A stretch of 64,000 nt of DNA, from assembly GCA_947359465.1 (NCBI GenBank), contig OX375881.1, forward strand, positions 74,051,914 to 74,115,913, written 5' to 3'. Positions 54,116 through 64,000 of this stretch are shown here, piece by piece. Origin of the DNA: Metellina segmentata (Eukaryota; Arthropoda; Arachnida; Araneae; Tetragnathidae). The stretch's first letter is position 1; each line of letters opens with the position of its first letter. Both the position numbers and the translations under genes were made by a program. The notes beneath the pieces were generated by a model. The model did not search any database and was not told where the DNA came from. It saw only the letters and a program-made list of their open reading frames with translations.

Positions 54116-54763
54116 ATTAAAATCAAAACCAAGAAAATGGTGCTAATATTTGGTTAAAATCGTCAATAAAAATCGTCAATAATAACATGGAAGTTCAAAA
54201 ACGGTATAACCACGTTGATTAACATGCACGAGCACAATGTTTTTAAAGCACCAAGATGGCGGAGCGGTTATGGTTTTGGCTTCAACAGTTCAAAGTAAAG
54301 GCACTTCCATTATCTTTCCTACTTCCATGGAATATCCACAATTTCGCATGCCGGATACTAGAGTGCCACACGTAAAAAAATATTGTTTTGTTGACTATGA
54401 GTGCGAGAGTACTCGTGGTAAATCATCGTTTTTATTAATTGAGTTGAACATGAAAGAATTTAAGAGAGGGAATTCCAAATTTCCCTCAAAATCGTATTTT
54501 GTTGAAGGAACCTTAGTGTCACCTTTCGTCATTTTGTAGCTTTGTCATACAGCAAGGGTGCGATGTGTGTGAAATATATTACATGAATGAATATGCATGT
54601 GTAGGATTTATGTCCAAAGTAAGTGGTAGAAATTATAAAGATGGCGAAAGGTGTTAAAATATTATTTTATTCAACGAAAAACGTAAGTCATTATATTATT
54701 TTGATCATCTCTTCAATCTAGAGTAAACCAATTCAAACCGAGTAAGGTCGGGTATTTTGCTAG

Positions 54764-55479
54764 TTAAAAATAAATATGATAGAATCTAAATTAAATATGA
54801 AAAACTACATTTGTTTTTCATGTGCATGAATACGATTTGGAATAACACGACACCTACGTCACCACAAATGCATTTCCGTTTTGCAGAAACAAAGATTTTC
54901 CGAAATACTCAAGGAAAAGTGTATACAAAATTTGTTTTTCAATTTAAATTACAGAATAAAATGAAAATCTAATACAAAGAAAAATACCATTACTGTGAGT
55001 TAAGATAGCACCTCAATATGTTGTCATAAAGTTATTTCATGACATGTTCTGCTCTTATTCCATGACCCATATTAAATCAACATACCAAAGTATCAACTTT
55101 TAACTGACCGTCTCTGTTTTCATTGAAATTTAGCATATATGTAGCATCATATAAGAAATGAAATTGTGCAAAATACGATATGCATATCCGTATCATTTTT
55201 CGAATTACAGGTAAATGAAAACTTAAAAAAAAAGACCCCGGCTTATTAAAGTTTTTTTTATTGCATTGTAGTTGTACAAATTGAATATTCCCTTCCCCCC
55301 ATCGGCCGAAGGTCCACAATACTTTTTATAGTTTCTAACTTGATAAAAATACTTGAAAAAGTGACAGGGAAATATCAACCTCTAATTAAGTGCGGAAAGT
55401 TTAAGTAGTTTTAATCATTTGAGGACCAGTAGTGTTAAATGTAGCAACTAGTTTCATGCGTTTTCTGACAGACAGCAGT
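54764..55479. other. Unannotated AT-rich stretch
   Basis: No gene or mobile-element signature recognised. Confidence 0.5.
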
Positions 55480-56340
55480 AATAATACAGCCAAAACTGCC
55501 GGGTCCCGGTTTTATCCGCCTACCCGGTTTTGTCCAACCTTCCCCTACACAGTGCATTCTAAAAAGTATCTTTGAATGTTGTTTATGTACCTTTCACTCA
55601 ATGCATATTAACAGTATCAATTCGGTGGTATTTTAAATATTTATTCCTGCCGTATTTGTGACTAGAATAGAATAAAAGACTTGAGGGAAAAAATAACGAA
55701 AAAGTTAAGTTATCGCGTTTAATGCCTCTTAAACTAAAAACGGGACGAGAAAACACGGTTGCGTCATTAGACGTGAATCGAAGCCAAATCATCGGGATTT
55801 TCAGCCAAATTAGGCAATCCCGATGCGGAGAAAGGCGGGCCTTTTATCCTACACGACGGACGTTGCTGGCGAATATTCGAATTATGGGCGAATTCCAAAA
55901 CAGAAATAACTGGCCTGTTGTTAACGCAAAAGCTCGCGAGATCGCTTTGACTCTCCCCTTCTTCTTATCTTTAAAAAGGGGGAGGGCATTCCGTTCTAAA
56001 CATTTCCCCAAAGTGAAGAAATGTTCGAGCTTTATTGCAATTTTGCCGCCGTTCCCAATAAATATCGCTCGAAACAAGAAATTACACTTAAATTCCAGCA
56101 GCACAGAGTTCCAGAAATTCTCTTTTCCATTACCCGTTGGGAGGAGTTGAGAAGTTTCGGAATAAATTGCGCTTCTCTCGCTCTCTTTTCGATCGTCTGC
56201 TGTAATTTCGTTCGAGCGGATACTTTAAAGCTCGTTGCCTGGGATATGCAAAGGATCGTAATTCGCAAGAGCTTGATTAAATATAGTTGGAATTCCTTTT
56301 GCACATATGACCTGCGATTCTCTTGTGGAAAAAATAAATA
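55480..56340. other. GC-richer CpG-containing island, no convincing gene
   Basis: The start has a near-repeat CCCGGTTTTATCC/CCCGGTTTTGTCC. 55690-56300 is balanced in base composition, unlike its flanks. Frames on both strands are open for 86-142 codons with no domain and overlapping one another, so I do not call a CDS. It may be a conserved non-coding element. Confidence 0.4.
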
Positions 56341-57660
56341 AAAAAGGTATTTACGCTAAGTTTTACAATTTTTACTCAAAACATCTACTCGTTTAGTTAC
56401 CTGAGATAATATTCTTTAAAACCCTTTAGAAACATTTTTCATTTTCCTATCAAGAAATCAGGAATTTCTAATAAATTGCATTCACTTTTTCAAACTAAGT
56501 GTGGGGGAAACTATATTTTGACTCAAACAAATATGTAACAAATTCCACTTGAATTCTTAGAACAAAGTCTAATGAAAATAGAGGTTAATTTTGAAGCGAA
56601 TTTGAACGCTTCATTGAGAAGGGTTGCCATATTCTTTAAAGCCAGGATATTTGAAATTAAATTTGAATTTTAACATTCACTTCAGAGTAAGGAGTTCTGT
56701 TCTTTCTTTTAAATAAATTTCATGTATGTAATGTAAAATACCGGAATAAAAATTTGTTAGAAAGAAAATCTTCATCGGAACTTTTTGATTATTTGTGAAC
56801 TGTTCCTGTTTCTTGTAAGTGAAATAATGTTAGTGGTGAAGAAACCCCTCTATATTTTTATGGTAAGAATATTTATTCGAAATTGATAATATTTCCGCCT
56901 TGCTTTTCAATAAATCACTTATATTCTCACACATTATTTAAAATATATAACTTTATACTAGCCAATTAAAAGGTAATGAGATTTATGCTTTTGTTTAAAT
57001 TTAAGACACAATATCTCATATTTCCAAAAATATACAGAAATGTAGTACATAATAAGAGAACATACATTGTACAGCACTACGTAGAACTACATAGTATCAA
57101 ACCACCATTATATTAAAACAGAGAACACTTAAATGGCCGAGTTTAATTTTGAACGGAAGACGGAATAATAAATATAAACAAAAATACTATTATACAAGAA
57201 ATTTGACAGGCTACAGCAGCTACTTCTGATAGAGAATGTGACTTTCTTGGGAAACAAAAGCCCGCACAATGAAAGTTTATGATTTAGTATAAAAATTTAG
57301 TAGTACCTATAATAAAAATTAATAAGAATTTCTCTTGAGAAGCTGAAGTCGATATTTAATGTGTGTATGTTTAATTAAAACAAATATGAGGTTTTTTTTT
57401 ATAACCAACTGCTCCCTATTTCTTGTAATAATAAACACTAGGCCGAGCGCTCGGCAACTGTAATAGCTATCAAAACTGAATAAAACACGAATATTCACGA
57501 CATTTGCTCATTCGTGAATGAAAAGGCTAAATCTATGTTTTACTCTATGTATCGGTAAGCTATTAGTACTTGACTACAGATAAATATTTTCATGGTAAAT
57601 CTTTCAATTAATGCACAGTTTTTGTTAAAAATGGTAGGAAAAGTTTCAGACCTTTGACAC
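56341..57660. other. Unannotated AT-rich stretch
   Basis: No gene or repeat recognised. Confidence 0.5.
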
Positions 57661-57665
57661 ATTCT

Positions 57666-58256
57666 ATACGAGGGCTGTTCAATAAAGAATAATCATAATT
57701 TTTTTTAAAGGTGATTAAAAAATCAAGAAAAATAAAATTTATATTGAATGTGTAGCAGGATAAGTGGAAAATAGATAGCGTAAGTTTCACGGTCATTGCT
57801 GAGGCCTTGTGAGCAGGCCAAGAAGGCCTAGCTTTGATTCGTCTACTGAAAAAATGGTTGTGACACGCGAAGTGCAATACACTGCATTGAAATTTTGTTT
57901 TCGCCTTAAAAAATCGTCATATCATTCAAAAACCAATGCCATGTGTATTTCCCATCTTCCATATAGTCCTGATATAGCACCATGCTATTTTTTTCTTTTC
58001 CCGAATTTGAAGAAACACCTCCGGGAAAATCGGTTTTTATCATCACAGGCAGTGGTAAAAGTTGCGTAGCCGATTTTGAAGGACCAGCCAAAAAATGGCT
58101 TCCAGCAAGTGTTTGAAGACTGGAAAAGAGGTGGGATATTTGCATTGCATGTAGTGGAGAGTATTTTGAGAAAGACCACAAAAATTTGGAGGATTAGTAC
58201 AGGAAATTATTTTTTATAAATTTAAGAACATTCTTTATTGAACCGTCCTCGTTTTT
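57666..58256 (+). mobile_element. Internally deleted mariner element
   Basis: TIRs ACGAGGGCTGTTCAATAAAG at the left and the complement of ACGAGGACGGTTCAATAAAG at the right, about 24 bp with few differences. The transposase start (VVTREVQYTALKFCFRLKKS) is joined almost directly to the C-terminal region (HLPYSPDIAPCYFFLFPNLK, then ENRFLSSQAVV, FEDWKRGGI). The catalytic core between them is gone, leaving about 590 bp of an expected 1.3 kb. Confidence 0.88.
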
Positions 58257-58365
58257 ACCAATACAATGTAACTCAAAACTGCAAAAATCAGCCAAGTCTT
58301 TCAGATGTTCAATTGTTGAAAGTGTCATTAGAGACATATTAAGTGCTACATTTATATTTTTTGCC

Positions 58366-58559
58366 GGTGGAGTGGTCGTTCACGGTAAGAAGGCGATTTG
58401 TCGCCAAATATGGTAACCTTCACCTTTTACGGTTTTTCTACACATCTGTCGTTTTTGTTATGGCAACCCTATCTGCTGTTACGGAATTCAGCCGCCATCT
58501 TGATTTGGCGACAAAAATTAGTTGGCGACAAACGTCTTACCGTGAACGACCACTCCACC
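58366..58559. mobile_element. MITE, 194 bp, long TIRs and 8-bp duplication
   Basis: Both ends read GGTGGAGTGGTCGTTCACGG and TAAGA inward, 25 bp identical, with a further related part (TTTGTCGCCAA). The flanks TTTTTGCC (58358-58365) and TATTTGCC (58560-58567) match at 7 of 8 positions. An 8-bp duplication fits hAT, P or Merlin type elements. ORFs here are by-products. Confidence 0.85.
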
Positions 58560-58789
58560 TATTTGCCCTTCTCTCTTGAGACATGTAAAGAGTTTTACAT
58601 TTGCAATTACCTATCTTTTATGCATTTGAAACTATTAATTCTAATTTCATACTAATCCCATCGTGACAACATTTCGTAATTGTTTCACTTGTATTGAGTT
58701 CACATTTCCAATAAAGGGCATGGCAAAAAGTGCACCGTTCTGTCAAATTCCCCCAGTCGTATTATTGAATGTCAGAAAGATTTTCGCTT

Positions 58790-59244
58790 GAAGCATGTTA
58801 ATTACTAAGCCTTCGTCGAGCTCTCCGTTCATAACATTGCTAAGCAGTTTCATTCGCGCGGCGATCTCTATCTTCAGCATTTCTTGTAGCTCTCCGTTCA
58901 AACGACTACTCAACTGTTACATTCGCGCGGTGAGTTCTTTTTCGTGCATTTTTAAACTGAAACTCCATTTTGCATAGAAATTGACCTCGGCTAATTGAAA
59001 ACAGCAAGTTTGAAAAAAAAAATATGGGTTATTTTATTTACGTTGATTGTTACCATTCGACGATACACTAATAACGTTGATTTCGGGCTCACGTACGTAC
59101 TTTAGTGTTTATTTAGCCATTTCATTCGCGAGCCGATTTCCTTCGTCAGCATTTCTTGTAGCTCTCCGTAGTTGCCATTCAACGATACACAAATAACGTC
59201 GATTTCGGGTGCCCGTACGTACGTTAGTGTTTTAAATATATAGA
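58790..59244 (-). mobile_element. Probable Helitron 5' end with internal repeats
   Basis: On the - strand TCTATATATTTAAAACACTA follows A at 59244, a typical Helitron start. Two diverged copies of GACGATACACTAATAACGTTGATTTCGGG-type sequence (about 59058 and 59183) and repeated TTTCTTGTAGCTCTCCGT (58880 and 59152) lie inside. No CTRR end was fixed. Confidence 0.4.
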
Positions 59245-59329
59245 TTAGAGAACTTTGACTGAACTAGCTTTTCTATTTATTGCAATCATGGTAATTTGGA
59301 AACATATTTTTTTCATTTTCTATTAAATA

Positions 59330-60123
59330 TACTATACAAAAAAATCGACGCACCAAGAAGGAGTTGTGCCGGGCTCGATGAACTTGGAACGTCGCTGAAT
59401 GGGGACGTATAATCTTTAGTGACGAGTCCCGTTTCCAACTGTATCCTGACGACAATCGCAGACGTTTCTGGAAACGTCCAGGGTAACGTGGGGATCCTGC
59501 CCTTAAAATTGAATGCCACACATGCTCACAACAGGGCGTCATGGTCTGGCGTGACATCTCCTTTGATAGTATGACCCCTTTGGTAATCATTTCTGGCACA
59601 CTTACAGCATATCAGTACGTAGACGAACTTCTACGACTGGTTGTGTTATCGTTTCTTTTGCGACACCCCCGACTTACTTTTCAACAAGATAATGCCCGGA
59701 CGCACACGGTACGTGTTGCTATGAATTGTCTTTAAACTTTCCCAACACTTCCTTGGCCAGACTAGGTCTCCTGATCTCTCTCCCATAGAGCAGATTTGGG
59801 ACGTTATGGGAAGGCGATTGCAACCATCCCGGAATGCTGACCATTTAGCCCAACAGTTGGAGACAATTTGGCAAGAAATTCCATAGGACACCATCCGGTA
59901 ACCTTTTCAGTCTGTGCCACGCCGGGTGACAACTTGCATCCAGGCCAGAGTTGGACCAACGCCTTATGACTTCCTCCTTTTGTACCGATCAAACTCTGAA
60001 ATAAATCATTCAATTGTTCTGAAATTTAATCGTTTGCTTTTCTATTGTATGTTCTTCAAATCCACCAATTTCTATCGCAATAGGACAACTCCGTCTTGGT
60101 GCGTCGATTTTTGTCAAAGTGTA
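59330..60123 (+). mobile_element. Deleted Tc1-like transposon, 794 bp
   Basis: TIRs share ATCGACGCACCAAGA(A/C)GGAG (about 40 bp with mismatches at the tip), and TA lies next to both ends. After the left TIR the transposase starts abruptly at RIIFSDESRFQLYPDD. RRFWKRPG, VMVWRDISFD, LTFQQDNARTHTVRVA and a shifted PIEQIWDVMGRRL follow. The N-terminal DNA-binding half is deleted and there are several stops and shifts. Confidence 0.9.
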
Positions 60124-60842
60124 TAAATGAGACACAGCTAAAGAAACTTAAATCTTCTAAATATTAGTATTTGAAGTGTTTTAAGTTATATTAGGTCAAT
60201 TGAAGGTAAAGGAAATGTTTAGCTCCAAAAAAGTCATTGAGAAAAATCCCGACTCAATACTATTAAATGAATATTTTAATTACGCGATCAAGTGAAACTT
60301 TTACCGTATCATATTTGCCAATAGTATTTAGTTGACAGCCAAACTGTCAGCATCTTCATCTGTCTTCTCAAATCCTATATCATTAAACACTTTCGTACTA
60401 ATTATACTATTATCATTTATAATATTTCTAATATAATATCTATATGAATAGGATGAACCATAAGTTATTACCTCTAAAAAATTTAATAATTTTTATACTT
60501 AAAAAATTTATCTAGTTTTTATGCTACTGAATTACATTTTTTGGAATTATTTTCTACCTAGTTTGGAAAAATGTTTCTCTTAAGGGGACTGTAGACTTTC
60601 GAAATCGCCAACTGTTTTTTACAACTGAACGAAGCACTTACCAAATGGAGTCCACTAGATTCAAATGTATATAAACTATTATATGAATTCAAATTTTGAC
60701 AGAGAGAGCGCAACATAGAAAATTAATCCGCATAAAAACAATCCGATTTTATTACATTTATCAAATATTTTGATTACGTTTCATTTAATAACTTCCGAAT
60801 GTTTGGACTTAACGTTTTTAAACCAAACACTTTACATATACA
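60124..60842. other. Unannotated AT-rich stretch
   Basis: No feature recognised between two Tc1-like elements. Confidence 0.5.
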
Positions 60843-60844
60843 TA

Positions 60845-62103
60845 CTGGGGTACAAAATAATATGAACACTTGTGAAAAAATAACACTCGAAAAAAACCTC
60901 TCCTATACTCCTGCCCTCTAGCGGTGAAGGGTGCCTCCTAGCGGATGAGAAAGTACACACATCAGTCTGCTACTAGCAGTGATAGAAGTCGGATGCGAAA
61001 TATATTTCTATGTTAAAATTGCGTTATGGCTGACCTCGCAGATTTCGAAAGAGGCATGATTGTTGGGGCCCGTCTTGCTGGAGCCTCAGTAACGATAACG
61101 GCCACCCTTCTAGTTCTTCCTGGGAGAAGTACAGTGTCGACAGTAATATCAGCATATTTGAAACAGGGAAAAACATAATTTAAAAAGCACAACAGTGGTC
61201 GAAAATCGAAGCTGAATGACAGAGACAGAAGGGTTTTTGAAGTGGATTGTGGCGAAAAAACACACCATCCCATATAGCATCTGAGATGAATACACATCTA
61301 CAGGAAGCAGTTTCATCAAAAACTATCCAGCGTGAAATGCATATGGCAAATATTCATGGTAGAGCGGCTATTTCAAAACCATTTATTACACCATGCAATA
61401 CCTTGAAGCGATGAATATGGTGTCGCGAGCATAAAAATTGGACACAATAACAATGGGAGAATGTAATATGGTCAGACGAATCGTCGTTCACATTATTCCC
61501 GAAAAATGGACGTGTTTACGTTTGGAGAACGCCACCAGAAGCCTATCAAATTGACTGTCTTCGGCCTATGGTTAAGTATGGCGGCGGTTCAGTGATGATC
61601 TGGGGTGCGATATCACATCGTGGTCTTGGCCCACTTGTTGTTCTGAATGGCAGTGTTAAAGGAGAGGATTATGTTAGTCTTCTGGCCGACCATCTTCACC
61701 CAATGGTGCAAACTGTGTTTCCTGATAAACGACCAATCTTCCAAGATGATAACGCCCCCATTCACACCTGTGGAATTGCCCGAGACTGGTTTTATGAACA
61801 CGACGATGAAATGGAGCACCTCATCTGAACCCCTCAGTCCCCTGATCTCAATATAATTGAACCTTTGTGGATTATTTTGGAAAACAAGCTGAACAGTCGA
61901 TACCAAACTCCAAGGACACTTTCTGAATTAGGGACTTTTTTGCAATTTGAGTGGGAACGTATCCTTCTGAATGTTATACGTGACTTGTATTTGTCAGTTC
62001 CACGTCAGATATAATAATTAATTCAAGCAAAAAAAGGAGCAACGGCCTATTAATAAAAAAATTCTCTTTTCACAGGTGTTCACATTATTTTGTCCAACCC
62101 CTG
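60845..62103 (+). mobile_element. Near full-length Tc1-like transposon, 1,259 bp
   Basis: Ends CTGGGGTACAAAATAATATG and the complement of CAGGGGTTGGACAAAATAAT are inverted repeats of about 34 bp, each bordered by TA (60843-60844, 62104-62105). The length is normal for Tc1-like elements. It carries one broken transposase gene. Confidence 0.92.
61026..62012 (+). pseudogene. Tc1-like transposase pseudogene, DD36E spacing
   Basis: ATG at 61026 (MADLADFERGMIVGARLAGA) opens a paired-type DNA-binding domain. Stops and frameshifts occur between about 61177 and 61420. The catalytic part reads VIWSDESSFTLFPKNGRVYV, then YGGGSVMIWGAIS, FQDDNAPIHTC and SPDLNIIEPLW. A TGA at 61826 separates the second Asp from the Glu. 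Counting that stop as one residue, 36 residues lie between them, rather than the 34 usual for Tc1. The gene cannot make a full transposase. Confidence 0.88.
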
Positions 62104-62179
62104 TATTTTCTTAGCCTTGACATTTAAGAACACAAGATTCCTTACGCAGTCTTTACCGATCAAACGCTGGTATTTGCTG

Positions 62180-62869
62180 GTTTCGATAGAGATTGTTATA
62201 AGGTCACCCCGCTTATATGGTCAGTTTTCTAAAGTCCCGTCTAACTTAATAGGGAACATGTGTTAAAGCGCACCGCTTATATAGTCATTTTATTTTCCTG
62301 GTTATCGGTTATATGATCGTTTTTTAATCTTTTCAATGAGGTTATCGGTTTTTTTTGTTATTGAAAAATAGTAATTGTTATAACATTTCTTGAGGCGGGG
62401 AGCAACACAGGGAATGACCAGAAGAAAAAAAGTCATTGAAAGATATGAATCTGCCAAGGTGTTCAACGGTGACGAATGCAGACATTTTTATCGGATCTTG
62501 AAGGACAGAAGAAGAATATACAGAAATTTGGACCAAGGTCCCAATCCATGCCAGGAGAAACACCCCAGACCATAATTCTACCTCCGCCGAACTTTACTGT
62601 GGGCACAATGCATTCTGGCAGGAGGCGTTCTCCAGGCAGACGCCAGAAACGGCAATCCGAACGGTAGAGGGTGAACCTCAATTCGTCGCTCCATAGAACC
62701 CGTTTAATAGAATTAATTTTTAAAAAGTTCTTAAATGTTTAATTATTTGTTTATGAACACTATATTCTGATAGGTGAATATAATCCTACCATAATTAAAT
62801 AGAGTAGTATTGTTCCGCATATATGGTCTGATATTTCTGGACCGCTGAGCTGACCATATAAACGATACT

Positions 62870-62872
<3 letters not shown>
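62180..62872. mobile_element. Possible pogo/Tigger-like remnant ends
   Basis: TTATAAGGTCACCCCGCTTA and TATGGTCAG at 62196-62224 face, in inverse orientation, TATATGGTCAGCTCAGCGGT-type sequence at 62820-62870. The match is loose and no pogo transposase was seen. A Tc1 fragment lies between. Confidence 0.3.
62396..62705 (-). pseudogene. Tc1-like transposase fragment
   Basis: The - strand reads [20 protein letters not shown], then [26 protein letters not shown]. This is the segment around the first catalytic Asp of Tc1 transposases; nothing after it is recognisable. No TIRs. Confidence 0.8.

Positions 62873-62947
<75 letters not shown>
62872..62947. repeat. (TA)n microsatellite
   Basis: About 74 bp of TA dinucleotides. 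Confidence 0.97.
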
Positions 62948-62949
<2 letters not shown>

Positions 62950-63639
62950 GGCTTTTGTTTCGAAAGAAGACTACATATAATACTATGATTAGCTGCTGCA
63001 ATTAGAAAGTTTATTGCAATTCATTGAAATCAGCCAGAGAAAAATAATTTTTTCAAATAAATCCATTGTTATAGCATTTTCTAAAACTTGAAAAAAATTA
63101 ACTTGCCTCTTTTGGGAAACATTAAACATAAATGAACAAAATGCGAGGAAACAAAACTTTATTTCAGAAAATATATGATTTTCTTCTGACCAAGGTTTGC
63201 TGTTGTATTTGAGAGTAAATAATTTTGAAGTTGGTGAATATTTGTAGAGATAAAGTCCGGCACATCGCTTTGTACGAAATAAATGTCCGCATTGTCTTCT
63301 AACTTGCTAAGGCTTCTGAAGAAGCGACATACATTGTATATATATCACATCGTCTCTGGGCATAGGGTACGAGTATCAACTTCACAATAACCTTCCTTAA
63401 GCTTGTGGATGATCTTGGGGCTGTTAGCGTATAAAAGTAACGCCACAAAACGTTTCCAGCAGTTATAACTTGAAGGCCAGGTTTTCAGCAACAGTGATCT
63501 GTGATTGACCTCTCAGAAGTCACAAAGGATCACAAGACCAAATTTGTAAGGCAGTTAGTTAAGTTTACATCGCACAGGAGCATTACCACGGTCTATTTGT
63601 GAAGGTCCAGGATCTATCACGAAGGAAAAAAAAACTTAG
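62948..63639. other. Unannotated stretch
   Basis: No gene or repeat recognised. Confidence 0.5.
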
Positions 63640-63872
63640 GAGAACACCACGTGATTTTGAACCATGGGCCGATGACAAGGTCAACAACTGAACTGGTACA
63701 CCACTCTCTAAACTTCCACACCACGTCAACGTGAGGACATTTGAGACCAGTCACACGTACATTGTTTTTGGAGTTTTGACGGTTTGGAGTTTCCCACCAG
63801 CGTCTTAAGAAAATAGAGGTCTGAGTTAGACCAATCAGTGATTCTACCAACTGGGTTACCTCGGCCCCCATT
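63640..63872 (-). mobile_element. tRNA-derived SINE (second head type)
   Basis: The - strand starts TGGGGGCCGAGGTAACCCAG and TTGGTAGAATCACTG, like the SINE at 27285-27547. It ends with the shared body (CCTCACGTTGACGTGGTGTG, GGAAGTTTAGAGAGTGG, then ATCGGCCCATGGTTCAAAAT). Confidence 0.75.
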
Positions 63873-64000
63873 TTCTTAAGACCCTGATGGGAATTCAGTT
63901 AATGTTGATGTTAAAAGATATAGATACGAGCTTGAACAATTCATGCCTTCTGCAATTGAGGACACACTTTAGCAATGGTGGCAAATTTGGAGGATATTTT

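Larger units (their letters stand above)
51322..54329 (-). mobile_element. P-like DNA transposon, defective, inserted in Helitron copy B
   Basis: The perfect 8-bp repeat GAATATCC flanks it (51314-51321 and 54330-54337), and copy A of the Helitron lacks the insert. The terminal inverted repeats begin CATGGAAGTAGGAAA and extend about 29 bp with two or three differences. On the - strand two exons encode a THAP-type start (see next entries). P elements have 8-bp duplications, TIRs starting CA and an N-terminal THAP DNA-binding domain. The catalytic region is not recognisable. The internal SINE and Helitron account for about a third of its length. Confidence 0.78.
50133..54763 (+). mobile_element. 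Non-autonomous Helitron, copy B, split by a P-like element
   Basis: 50133-51321 matches the 5' two-thirds of Helitron copy A (ATGGAGTGTTTGTTTG start, 20-bp minisatellite, GGAGAAGATTGC). 54338-54763 matches the 3' third and ends GGTATTTTGCTAG|T. Removing the insert 51322-54329 and one copy of its duplication gives about 1,615 bp, the same as copy A without its insert. The extreme 5' TCTATATAAATAAG is degraded here. No Rep/helicase. Confidence 0.85.

Noticed and set aside
55722..56150. 142-aa + strand ORF in the GC-rich island
   Set aside because: No domain, overlapping open frames on both strands, no splice or start context supporting it; the openness is explained by base composition.
58343..58655. 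Two overlapping ORFs of 78-85 aa
   Set aside because: They run through the 194-bp MITE and its TIRs.
62795..63001. 68-aa ORF with a YIYIYI run
   Set aside because: Produced by the (TA)n microsatellite at 62872-62947.

Overview
This 64-kb window is nuclear DNA from an arthropod, probably a spider. It is very AT-rich. It has a spliced metazoan RNF11 gene and a dense set of arthropod-type mobile elements: Tc1/mariner, hAT, P-like, Helitron, Ty3/gypsy, a LINE with RNase H, and tRNA-derived SINEs. The spider assignment is inference from the look of the gypsy Gag and the SINEs. The rest follows from reading the sequence.

Layout. (1) 1-4614, + strand: the 3' part of one very long exon. It encodes an unrecognised Ser/Lys/Asn-rich, probably nuclear protein built by several rounds of internal tandem duplication, including three 309-bp copies. 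(2) 4615-18625: about 14 kb of AT-rich, almost transposon-free sequence between two convergent genes, with a single solo LTR (13094-13371, TSD TGTA). (3) 18626-24362, - strand: RNF11 in three coding exons with all splice sites and phases matching, 143 aa, with an intact RING-H2 but no PPxY motif. Its introns hold a SINE, a Tc1 remnant, a 5'-truncated LINE and an unclassified element. A CpG-rich exon-like segment at about 27.9 kb, followed upstream by CCAAT and CRE motifs, may be its 5' exon and promoter.

(4) From about 29 kb to the right end the window is a transposon graveyard with some young material. The main units are: a hAT (ZMYM1-like) pseudogene; a 720-bp CAGA satellite; a 1.6-kb non-autonomous Helitron (33767-38178) split by an intact IS630/Tc1/mariner element whose catalytic triad is DD82E (34201-36995, perfect 28-bp TIRs, uninterrupted 465-aa transposase); a gypsy element with both LTRs and a GGCT TSD (42186-46780) that has lost protease, RT and RNase H and received a Tc1 insertion; and a second copy of the Helitron (50133-54763) split by a 3-kb P-like element with an 8-bp TSD and THAP-domain exons, itself carrying a SINE with a perfect 13-bp TSD and another Helitron. 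The last 7 kb hold deleted mariner and Tc1 copies, a MITE with long TIRs and a SINE.

Only two cellular genes are supported: the large repeat protein and RNF11. I found no operon, CRISPR array, rRNA, functional tRNA gene or evident new pathway. The most unusual items are the intact DD82E element, the P-like element that can be reconstructed from its target duplication, the modular repeat protein, and the PPxY-less RNF11 with a possible in-frame upstream exon.
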